From assembly GCA_004376305.1 (NCBI GenBank), contig SOKD01000010.1, positions 1 through 8,224 on the forward strand: 8,224 nt of DNA, written 5' to 3'. Below the pieces are notes generated by a model, which ran no database searches, was not told where the DNA came from, and saw only the letters and a program-made list of their open reading frames with translations. The position numbers and the translations under genes are program-made. Source of the stretch: Candidatus Cloacimonadota bacterium. GTDB taxonomy: Bacteria; Hydrothermota; E44-bin80. Shown here one piece after another: positions 1-6,016 of the stretch. Every line of letters starts with the position of its first letter. The first letter of the stretch is position 1.

Positions 1-465
1 CCTGCAATTGAGGATGTTGATAATGATGCAGACCTGGAGATTTTCTTCGGAAATGTGAACGGTGTATCAGCCATCGATAACAAGGAACAGAGAGGCTACG
101 GAACATATTGGAATATGTTCAGATGCAATCCGAGGAGAACGGGCAATCTTGATGATGCGGAGACAGGAGTTGAAGAATCCGATATTACAAGACCGTTACT
201 TTTTAAGGTTTACCCAAATCCATTTAAGGGTTCAACAAGGATTTTCCTTACCGCACAGAGAAACCAGAAAGTCGATATTGCAATCTACAACATAGTTGGT
301 CAGAAGGTGAAAGATCTGTCATCAATCAGCAAGGAGACATACAGGATTGTGACCTGGAATGGAAAGAATAACCATGATAAACCTGTTCCTACCGGTGTCT
401 ATTTCTGCGTTGTGAATACGGATAAGGGAGAAGAGGTTGTTAAGAAGCTTATTAAAATAGAATAG
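1..465 (+). CDS. C-terminal part of a secreted protein with FG-GAP-like stretch and FlgD/T9SS-type sorting domain (5' end outside window)
   Basis: The reading frame is open from base 1 to a TAG at 463-465, giving 154 visible residues; the true start lies upstream. The first residues (DVDNDADLEIFFG) resemble the acidic calcium-binding loop of FG-GAP/VCBS beta-propeller repeats. The next stretch (YWNMFRCNPRRTGN) resembles the linker often found just before a C-terminal sorting domain in candidate-phylum secreted proteins. The last ~90 residues carry the sorting-domain pattern: YPNPF, then a beta-rich stretch with IYNIVGQKVK, WNGKN and VPTGVYF, ending in KLIKIE. In the known families this domain is the Por/T9SS type A signal or the related FlgD Ig-like fold, directing export and surface attachment or release. 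Enzymatic function cannot be told from the fragment. A GTG at 55-57 is in frame, but the coding pattern continues before it, so it is not taken as the start. The stop lies 2 bases before the next gene's ATG. Confidence 0.85.
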   Translation, partial: PAIEDVDNDADLEIFFGNVNGVSAIDNKEQRGYGTYWNMFRCNPRRTGNLDDAETGVEESDITRPLLFKVYPNPFKGSTRIFLTAQRNQKVDIAIYNIVGQKVKDLSSISKETYRIVTWNGKNNHDKPVPTGVYFCVVNTDKGEEVVKKLIKIE

Positions 466-467
466 AG

Positions 468-1169
468 ATGCGTATTCTCCATGCTCATTGTAGGGGCGTT
501 CTGCAGAACGCCCCTACATTATTTTGGATCCGATTTTCTGTCATTTTCATTCTATTGCTCGCCATGGGCTGTGAGGAATCAGAGAGGTGGGTTGAAGATC
601 CCTTTGAGTATCTTGAAACCACTGAATTCCCCGGTTATTTTCAAAGGATTCCCTGGTTCGGGGTAAATGGTCATGACGGTTTGAAACCACCGGAGAAGGG
701 ATCCCATTGTTCCGTATACGGCGTGTATGTAAGCTCAATCGCTGGTTATTTTGTGAGAACATTCAGCGATTCCGTGCTTTTTCATATTCCGCTCAAGGAG
801 AGCTTGCCGTATCCCTCAGAGCACACCGTTGTCAAAATAAACGGTAAAGTGGTTCATAATAAAGAGCCCTCCCTGTCCGAGGTGGAAATTATTGCAACCG
901 AGGAGATTGGAGAGGTCTACCGGATGATTGTGGAGGGATATCCCAAGCTGATAGATAAGATTGCCGGTAAGATACATAACGCGAAGTCCAGGCTCGATCT
1001 AAAATCCATTGAAATATTCCATTGCGCTGCGGTAGGAAACGAACTTCTCATTGTTGGCAGGACATATGATCTGATGTATGAATTCGATCTTGCTTTCCTG
1101 TTTGAAAAAGAGGATAATTCATATAAGCTCAAGAAAATTTTCGCTCGTGAATTTTTCAAGGGCGAATAG
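468..1169 (+). CDS. Putative lipoprotein of unknown function, 233 aa, palindromic repeat inside its N-terminal codons
   Basis: No family is recognised. ATG 468 begins 2 bases after the stop of the upstream gene, with no clear Shine-Dalgarno sequence, so translation is probably coupled. Residues 18-34 form a hydrophobic segment (after W20-I-R22) ending in LLAMGC, a relaxed lipobox with Cys35 as the likely lipidated residue; E36-E-S-E follows. This predicts export and membrane anchoring. The mature part (~199 aa) has mixed alpha/beta composition with no repeats. It contains aromatic stretches near residues 47-60, and the C-terminal region (LLIVGRTYDLMYEFDLAFLFEKE) looks like beta strands. Oddly, codons 8-17 coincide exactly with a 30-bp perfect palindrome, giving an N-region of 22 residues, longer than usual for a lipoprotein signal. 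No alternative ATG, GTG or TTG preserves the hydrophobic segment, so 468 is kept. The stop TAG 1167-1169 is 4 bp from the convergent ATPase gene. Confidence 0.7.
   Translation: MRILHAHCRGVLQNAPTLFWIRFSVIFILLLAMGCEESERWVEDPFEYLETTEFPGYFQRIPWFGVNGHDGLKPPEKGSHCSVYGVYVSSIAGYFVRTFSDSVLFHIPLKESLPYPSEHTVVKINGKVVHNKEPSLSEVEIIATEEIGEVYRMIVEGYPKLIDKIAGKIHNAKSRLDLKSIEIFHCAAVGNELLIVGRTYDLMYEFDLAFLFEKEDNSYKLKKIFAREFFKGE
489..518. repeat. Perfect 30-bp GC-rich palindrome (dispersed-repeat-like)
   Basis: The left arm TGTAGGGGCGTTCTG (489-503) is followed directly by its exact reverse complement CAGAACGCCCCTACA (504-518), with no spacer and no mismatch. Symmetry stops at 488/519. Repeats with GTAGGGGCG/CGCCCCTAC arms are known as dispersed intergenic palindromes in several bacterial groups, so this is plausibly one copy of a genome-wide family; that is recall plus inference. 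It occupies codons 8-17 of the lipoprotein frame exactly. There is no T-run after it, so it is not a standard intrinsic terminator. No second copy was noticed in this window. Confidence 0.85.
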
Positions 1170-1173
1170 GTAA

Positions 1174-3081
1174 TTACGTTTTCTTACGGCGTGCACTCAT
1201 ATGTACTGCTCGTATCGCCCTCGATGCATTGAGGATAGAGAGAATAGCAACTCCCATATCTGCAAATACTGCTTCCCACATTGTCGCGATGCCAAAAATG
1301 GCAAAGGTCATTATTACTGCTTTAATGCTAAGTGCCAGAATAATATTCTGCCAAACAATTGTTCGTGTTCTTCGCGCAATTTGGATTGCTTCAGGGATCT
1401 TAGATAAGTCATCCGTCATGAGTACAATATCAGCTGCCTCAATTGCCGCATCGGAACCCAATGCTCCCATTGCCATGCCGATATCTGATCGGGCAATTAC
1501 CGGGGCATCGTTGATTCCATCGCCAACAAATGCAATTCGACCTTTGTTTTGCTTCTTGCCGAGAGCTTCAATTTTCTCTACTTTTTCGTGGGGTAACAAT
1601 TCTGCAAAGTATTCGTCAAGTTTGAGTTTTTGTGAAACACTTTGAGCGATGCCATCGCTGTCTCCGGTAAACATTATCAGTTTTGAAATCCCTTCATGCC
1701 GCAATTGTCCAATAGCTTCATATGCTTCTTCCCTGATATCATCTGCGATCGTTATGTAGCCTGCATACTTTTTGTCAACAGCGATATGAACAACGGTTCC
1801 TTCTGTATAACAACAGGGATGCTCAATATTTTCCTGGTGGAGCAGTTGGTCATTTCCTGCAAGAATTTCTTTTCCTTCTGCTTTTATTTTCACTCCTAAT
1901 CCTATTATTTCTTTGAAGTCCTCAACAGTCTGTTCGTTAATCTTTCTTCCATATGCCTCATGTATTGATTGGGCAATGGGATGATTTGAATGTGTCTCTG
2001 CTTCTGCCGCGAGTTTCAGGAGTTCATCCTGACTGTATCCATTGCACGGAACTACCGCATTAACCTTGAAAATCCCCTTTGTAAGGGTCCCGGTTTTATC
2101 AAAGACGATTGTTCTGAGATTATTAAGCCCCTCAAGAAAATTAGAACCTTTGATGAGTATACCTCTGCGTGAGGCTGCTCCGATCCCGCCAAAAAATCCA
2201 AGCGGTATTGAAATGACCAGAGCACAGGGACATGATATTACGAGAAAAACAAGTGCCCGGTACAGCCATTCAGAGAAGATGACCTTGCTTGTAAAGAGTG
2301 GTGCGGTAAGCGGTATCCTGTAGAGGAGAACGGGGAGCGTGGCGAGCAGAAAGGCGAGAGAAACGACTGACGGTGTATAAGAACGAGCAAATCTTGTAAT
2401 AAACCGCTCGGTCGGGGATTTTTTTGCGGTCGCATTTTCCACCAGATCGAGTATTTTCGACACGGTTGAATCAGCAAATTTCTTTGAAACCCGGACGGTA
2501 AGAAGCCCTGTTTTATTTATCATACCGGAAAGGATTTCATCGCCTTTTGTAAATAAGCGGGGTCTTGATTCTCCTGTTAATGGTGAGGTGTCCACCATTG
2601 ATTTCCCTTCATGTACTGATCCATCAAGCGGGATCCTCTCACCGGGTTTCACCATAATAAGATTTCCAATGGAAACGTCTTTGGGGTGCACCTGTTCGAT
2701 GTTCTTTCCTTTTATGAGGTTGGCATGATCCGGTCGGATATCAAGAAGTGATTTAATTGAGCGGCGGGAGCGGTTTACCGCAATATCCTCGATAAGCTCG
2801 CCGACTCTGAAGAATAACATAACCGCGACAGCTTCCGGAAAAGCATTGATGGCAAGAGCACCTCCGGTTGCAATGCTGAGGAGAAAATTCTCATCAAAGA
2901 ATTTTCCATGAAGGATATTTTTCACTGCTTTCAGGATTATGGGATACGCAGCTACAATGTAACTTGAAAGAAAAAAGATAAGCCTTAGGAAAACAGAATG
3001 TCCCGTAAGAAAGGCGAAAATGAATACAATTATTGCTGCAGCAATCTCAAAGATGTCTTTTTTCTGTTCTCGGTAAATCAT
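1174..3081 (-). CDS. Heavy-metal P-type ATPase, P1B-2 (Zn2+/Cd2+/Pb2+) type, without N-terminal metal-binding domain
   Basis: This membrane pump uses ATP to export divalent soft metals from the cytoplasm. Numbering from ATG 3081 (635 aa): actuator loop TGES at 169; transmembrane metal site CPC at 284-286 in SCPCALVIS; phosphorylation site DKTGT with Asp328; nucleotide-domain His-Pro at 367-368; hinge GDGINDAP at 520-527. Two residues mark the Zn/Cd/Pb subgroup: a Lys in TM7 (~587, ALSIKAV) and an Asp in TM8 (~608, VFADMG), in the same context as ZntA/CadA. The N-terminus goes straight into membrane segments, with no HMA domain and no Cys-x-x-Cys; many relatives carry one, so this is a short form. 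A TTG at 3087 would add two residues and overlap the copA stop; ATG 3081 lies 2 bp after it. Either way translation is probably coupled to copA. It is the last gene of the CsoR operon. A cobalt substrate is possible but less likely. Confidence 0.9.
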   Translation of the reverse strand: MIYREQKKDIFEIAAAIIVFIFAFLTGHSVFLRLIFFLSSYIVAAYPIILKAVKNILHGKFFDENFLLSIATGGALAINAFPEAVAVMLFFRVGELIEDIAVNRSRRSIKSLLDIRPDHANLIKGKNIEQVHPKDVSIGNLIMVKPGERIPLDGSVHEGKSMVDTSPLTGESRPRLFTKGDEILSGMINKTGLLTVRVSKKFADSTVSKILDLVENATAKKSPTERFITRFARSYTPSVVSLAFLLATLPVLLYRIPLTAPLFTSKVIFSEWLYRALVFLVISCPCALVISIPLGFFGGIGAASRRGILIKGSNFLEGLNNLRTIVFDKTGTLTKGIFKVNAVVPCNGYSQDELLKLAAEAETHSNHPIAQSIHEAYGRKINEQTVEDFKEIIGLGVKIKAEGKEILAGNDQLLHQENIEHPCCYTEGTVVHIAVDKKYAGYITIADDIREEAYEAIGQLRHEGISKLIMFTGDSDGIAQSVSQKLKLDEYFAELLPHEKVEKIEALGKKQNKGRIAFVGDGINDAPVIARSDIGMAMGALGSDAAIEAADIVLMTDDLSKIPEAIQIARRTRTIVWQNIILALSIKAVIMTFAIFGIATMWEAVFADMGVAILSILNASRAIRAVHMSARRKKT

Positions 3082-3083
3082 AT

Positions 3084-5336
3084 TCAAAGCTTCAATCTTC
3101 TCAGCCTCAGGGAATTAGTTACAACATTGATTGACGAGAATGCCATTGCCGTTTCGGCAATCAATGGGTGCAAAAGCCCTAATATGGCTGCCGGGATAGC
3201 CATTAAATTGTAGAAGAATGCCCAGAACAGATTCTCTTTAATTTTCCTGAATGTTGCGAGTGAAAGCTTTATTGCCTTTACAACAGAAGAAATGTCTCCT
3301 TTAATCAGCGTGATATCCGATGCCTCTATTGCAATATCCGTTCCCGTTCCAATTGCTATCCCCACATTTGCCTGTGTCAACGCCGGTGCATCATTGATGC
3401 CATCACCAACCATGGCAACCTTCTGGTCTTGCTGTAATGTTTCTATCATTTTCTGCTTGTCCTGGGGGAGTACGTTTGAGAGTACTTCATCAATTCCTAC
3501 TTTTTCCGCAATTGACTTTGCAGTTTTTGCATTATCTCCGGTAAGCATGAGCGTCCTGAATCCCATTGCTTTAAGTGCTTTAATGCTTTCAATTGCATCT
3601 TCCTTCAATTCATCTGCAATTGCAATGAGTCCCGCAACCGTTCCATCAATGGAAACGATGACTACAGTCTTTGCTTCATTCTGGAGATTTTCTCTGGTGG
3701 AGTCAATTAAACCGGTGTCAATGCCCACGTGTTTCAATAAGGCTTCATTGCCAACCAGAATGGTCTTTCCTTCAACAGAGCCTTTTATTCCCATTCCAGA
3801 GATAGCTTCGAAACCGATCGGATCTGTAAGCACCATGTTTTCGCTTGCCGCTTTCTCTAAAACAGCCTGAGCAAGTGGGTGCTCTGAACCCTTCTCAAGG
3901 GATGCTGCAAATTCCAGAACATCGTGATTGGAAAAACCAGGTTGTGAGGTAATATCAGTGACTTCTGGTTTGCCCTTTGTTATGGTTCCCGTTTTGTCAA
4001 AGACGATGGTCGTCACCTCTCGTATGGTTTGAATAGATTCACCGGATCTAAAGAGGATACCGTTCTGCGCGCCGATACCGGAACCCACCATCAATGCAGT
4101 TGGTGTTGCAAGACCGAGAGCGCATGGGCAGGCGATAACGAGAACTGCAATTGCAGCGAAGATTGCAAGCGATACTGACGAGATGAAGGGATTCACCCAT
4201 GGAAGAAATTGCGATGCCCTTACGGCAATTCCGACAAACAGTTGTGGAAAAAATATCCACAGCAGAAATGAAATAAGAGCAACGACAATAATTGTGGGAA
4301 CAAAGGAGGCGGTAATCCTGTCTGCAAATTTCTGTATGGGAACCTTTGAACCCTGACACTCTTCAACGAGTTCAATTACCTGCGCAAGGAATGTGTCTTC
4401 TCCAATTTTCGTTGCTCTTACTTTTATAAGACCCATCTGGTTTACCGTAGCACCGATCACCGTATCTCCTGGTTTCTTTCTAACAGGCATGGATTCACCG
4501 GTAGCCATTGATTCATCAATTGCGCTTTCTCCTTCAATAATCTCTCCGTCCGTTGGGATTTTTTCACCCGGTTTGATAATCATTACATTACCTACCGATA
4601 CTTCGTCAACAGGTATCTCTATCTCTTTGCCCTCTTTGAGAATTCGGGCTGTTTTTGCTCCCAATTCCAGGAGTTTGCGTATTGCTTGTGACGCCTTTCC
4701 TTTCGCTGAAGATTCTATATAACGTCCACCGAGATGGAATGCCATTATCATCGCTCCAACGCCTGCAAAGCTCTCTATGGGAAAATTGAACATTCTCAGG
4801 ATACCGGTTATAAAGGATGCTCCCGTGCCCATCATGATGAGTACATCCATGTTGGTGTTTCTATGCAGTATCGACTTTACGGCACTCCTGTAGGTTGGGA
4901 ATCCCGGAATAGCGAGAACCATAGCGGCAAGCAAAAGTTCACCATAATGATAGAAAGGTACCTCGATACTGAATACCATTTTTAGAATCATGAGTATAAC
5001 GATCGGAGTGGTTCCTATCCATGCGAGGGTGAGTCTTCTTTTTGCCTTTTGAGCCTCAATAACGGTATTTTCTTCCTGTTTGCCAACAACCGAGTAACCG
5101 GAAGCTTCGACGGTCTTTATCAATTCTCTTGTATTGGTTGTGACCGGATCGTATTCGATAGTTGCGCTCTCTGTCGCAAGATTTACACGTGCAGAAACAA
5201 CACCGCTTTGCTTTTTTAATGCCTTTTCTATTGTTCCTGCGCATGCAGCGCAGGACATTCCGCCAATTTTAAGTTTTGTAGATTCTTTCTGGAGAATCAA
5301 TTGTGGTTTTGGTATTGTGTTCCGTTCTTTTTTCAT
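3084..5336 (-). CDS. copA: Copper-exporting P1B-1 ATPase CopA
   Basis: This 750-aa inner-membrane pump exports Cu(I) (possibly Ag(I)) at the cost of ATP. Domains in order: one N-terminal HMA metal-binding domain (~20-85) with GMSCAAC, Cys29 and Cys32; membrane segments from ~100; actuator domain with TGES at 279-282; ion-path CPC at 403-405 (IACPCALG); phosphorylated Asp447 in DKTGT; His-Pro at 486-487 in [15 protein letters not shown] at 644-651; then the last two membrane helices. The Cu(I) signature residues are complete: Tyr709-Asn710 in TM7 and Met731 with Ser734/Ser735 in TM8 ([12 protein letters not shown]). Length is normal for a one-HMA CopA. The start ATG 5336 has AGGGA about 7-8 bases upstream and lies 15 bases after the YHS gene. 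Its position behind a CsoR-type repressor gene supports copper-induced expression. No separate CopZ chaperone gene is present in the operon. Confidence 0.96.
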   Translation of the reverse strand: MKKERNTIPKPQLILQKESTKLKIGGMSCAACAGTIEKALKKQSGVVSARVNLATESATIEYDPVTTNTRELIKTVEASGYSVVGKQEENTVIEAQKAKRRLTLAWIGTTPIVILMILKMVFSIEVPFYHYGELLLAAMVLAIPGFPTYRSAVKSILHRNTNMDVLIMMGTGASFITGILRMFNFPIESFAGVGAMIMAFHLGGRYIESSAKGKASQAIRKLLELGAKTARILKEGKEIEIPVDEVSVGNVMIIKPGEKIPTDGEIIEGESAIDESMATGESMPVRKKPGDTVIGATVNQMGLIKVRATKIGEDTFLAQVIELVEECQGSKVPIQKFADRITASFVPTIIVVALISFLLWIFFPQLFVGIAVRASQFLPWVNPFISSVSLAIFAAIAVLVIACPCALGLATPTALMVGSGIGAQNGILFRSGESIQTIREVTTIVFDKTGTITKGKPEVTDITSQPGFSNHDVLEFAASLEKGSEHPLAQAVLEKAASENMVLTDPIGFEAISGMGIKGSVEGKTILVGNEALLKHVGIDTGLIDSTRENLQNEAKTVVIVSIDGTVAGLIAIADELKEDAIESIKALKAMGFRTLMLTGDNAKTAKSIAEKVGIDEVLSNVLPQDKQKMIETLQQDQKVAMVGDGINDAPALTQANVGIAIGTGTDIAIEASDITLIKGDISSVVKAIKLSLATFRKIKENLFWAFFYNLMAIPAAILGLLHPLIAETAMAFSSINVVTNSLRLRRLKL

Positions 5337-5351
5337 TGTTATTTCCCTGGT

Positions 5352-5537
5352 TCAAAACGAGCAACCACAGCAGCATGAACCACCAGACGGTTCATCTTTT
5401 TTAAGATATTTCTCTGGTTCTTTGTCAAACATTTCCTTACATGCTGTGCTGCAGAAGAAGTATGTTTTCCCATTGTACTGTGAAGTCAATGCAACTGTTG
5501 GATCAACGTCCATTCCACAAATGAGGTCTTTTTCCAT
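5352..5537 (-). CDS. Small YHS/TRASH-type metal-binding protein with Cys-rich tail
   Basis: This 61-aa cytoplasmic protein has no signal peptide. The YHS-like core covers residues 1-46: CGMDVDP (Cys7) near the start, then a hairpin ending in YFFCSTACKEMF (Cys29, Cys33), and a closing KEPEKYL. In the TRASH/YHS family three such cysteines are thought to coordinate a metal ion. An unusual tail (residues 51-61, SGGSCCCGCSF) adds Cys55, 56, 57 and 59, so 7 of 61 residues are Cys. A strong Shine-Dalgarno sequence AGGAGGT (5544-5550) sits just upstream of ATG 5537. Lying between csoR and copA, where a CopZ-type chaperone gene often occurs, it is probably a copper buffer or a donor to CopA; that role is inferred. 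Heme or other metal binding is an alternative. Confidence 0.82.
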   Translation of the reverse strand: MEKDLICGMDVDPTVALTSQYNGKTYFFCSTACKEMFDKEPEKYLKKDEPSGGSCCCGCSF

Positions 5538-5554
5538 TGTTTTACCTCCTTTTA

Positions 5555-5836
5555 TTAGTGTTTTCGAAGATTCTTATAAACTTTCATCAGTTCTGAGATC
5601 TTCCTATCTCTTTTCTGTATGTCTTTTGACATAAAAGCATCTTTGACGCATGTTTCCAGGTGGTTTCTTAGTACTATTTCGGCGACGGTATGAAGGGCAG
5701 ATTCAGCAGCAGTGATCTGCATGACCACATCGATACAGTACCGACGCTGCTCTATCATTTTTTGAATTCCTTTTATCTGTCCTTCAATTTTCCTTAGTCT
5801 GATCATTGTCTTGTTCTCCACCTGTTTGTTTATCAT
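5555..5836 (-). CDS. csoR: CsoR/RcnR/FrmR-family metal-sensing transcriptional repressor, probably copper-responsive
   Basis: This 93-aa all-helical DNA-binding repressor (DUF156 family) belongs to the group that works as a tetramer and leaves DNA on metal binding. Family features: RLRKIEGQIKGI at 13-24 followed by RRYC with Cys34, then ITAAESAL and NHLETC with His59 and Cys63. Cys34-His59-Cys63 is the C-H-C set that binds Cu(I) in CsoR; the formaldehyde- and Ni-sensing relatives lack this exact combination. Tyr33 precedes the first Cys, as in the Mycobacterium protein. The start ATG 5836 has AAGGAG about 7 bases upstream; a later in-frame ATG (residue 11) would remove part of helix 1. It is the first gene of the four-gene operon and lies just downstream of a likely CsoR operator, so autoregulation is expected. 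Confidence 0.93.
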   Translation of the reverse strand: MINKQVENKTMIRLRKIEGQIKGIQKMIEQRRYCIDVVMQITAAESALHTVAEIVLRNHLETCVKDAFMSKDIQKRDRKISELMKVYKNLRKH

Positions 5837-5861
5837 GTGTCCGCTCCTTTCTTTATACCAT

Positions 5862-5878
5862 ATACCCGTATAGGGTAT
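5862..5878 (-). promoter_or_regulatory. Probable CsoR operator
   Basis: Read on the minus strand the site is ATACCCTATACGGGTAT, with perfect 6-bp arms ATACCC/GGGTAT around a 5-bp spacer. From recall it resembles CsoR-type operators such as that of Bacillus copZA (TACCC...GGGTA with flanking A/T). It starts 7 bases downstream of the -10 hexamer and so covers the predicted transcription start and first transcribed bases, where a repressor would block initiation. It lies 26 bases upstream of the csoR start codon. Binding is inferred, not shown. Confidence 0.75.
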
Positions 5879-5885
5879 CTATTCC

Positions 5886-5914
5886 ATTATAATGCTCAAA
5901 TGGTTCTTTGTCAA
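5886..5914 (-). promoter_or_regulatory. Consensus sigma-70 promoter of the csoR-yhs-copA-ATPase operon
   Basis: On the minus strand, TTGACA (5914-5909) and TATAAT (5891-5886) are separated by exactly 17 bases; both hexamers match consensus fully. The predicted start is near 5879, giving a leader of about 43 nt before csoR. Such a strong core promoter fits a gene set kept off by a repressor. Confidence 0.88.
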
Positions 5915-5929
5915 GTAATTTATAAAAAA

Positions 5930-5955
5930 AGTTATTTTCCCCTTGACAAATAACT
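5930..5955. repeat. 26-bp inverted repeat around the perR -35 box
   Basis: AGTTATTT (5930-5937) and AAATAACT (5948-5955) are exact reverse complements, 10 bases apart. The right arm overlaps the last base of the perR -35 hexamer and runs downstream of it. It could be an operator for another regulator or a chance feature of AT-rich DNA. Confidence 0.4.
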
Positions 5956-5971
5956 AATTTAATGTTATAAT
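5943..5971 (+). promoter_or_regulatory. Consensus sigma-70 promoter of the perR operon
   Basis: TTGACA (5943-5948) and TATAAT (5966-5971) are separated by exactly 17 bases, both fully matching consensus. The start is predicted near 5978, giving a leader of about 39 nt. The -35 hexamer lies 28 bases from that of the divergent csoR promoter. The -10 hexamer is buried in a Per box. Confidence 0.88.
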
Positions 5972-5979
5972 TATTACAA
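5965..5979 (+). promoter_or_regulatory. Per box (PerR operator)
   Basis: TTATAATTATTACAA matches the established PerR box TTATAATnATTATAA at 13 of 14 defined positions; the only mismatch is C at 5977. It overlaps the -10 hexamer and the predicted start site, so bound PerR would block its own operon. A weaker, imperfect second copy (AATAA-TTC-TTATT, 5983-5995) lies just downstream. It is placed directly before a gene encoding a PerR with a complete sensing site. Confidence 0.82.
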
Positions 5980-6016
5980 ATGAATAATTCTTATTGGTTC
6001 TTTACAAGGAGATGAT

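Noticed and set aside
489..518. Intrinsic terminator after the first gene
   Set aside because: The hairpin is strong but is followed by ATTATTTTGG, not a T-run, and lies inside the next coding frame.
1170..1173. Bidirectional terminator between the convergent genes
   Set aside because: Only four bases separate the stops, and no stem with a T-tract was found around the junction, so the transcripts probably overlap.
1229..1645. Open frame of 138 codons on the plus strand antisense to the P1B-2 ATPase
   Set aside because: The opposite strand carries conserved ATPase motifs (GDGINDAP) here; the antisense product resembles nothing known.
3292..3870. Open frame of 192 codons on the plus strand within copA
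   Set aside because: It lies wholly antisense to a clear CopA coding region, has low-complexity Ser/Ile/Pro-rich content and no recognisable domain.
5134..5634. Open frame of 166 codons on the plus strand across the copA start, YHS gene and csoR end
   Set aside because: It crosses three well-supported opposite-strand genes and their ribosome binding sites and has no recognisable domain.
5981..5996. Second full Per box
   Set aside because: Only about 9 of 14 positions match the consensus, and the inner symmetry (AATAA-TTC-TTATT) could be chance in AT-rich DNA; it is kept only as a remark under the main Per box.
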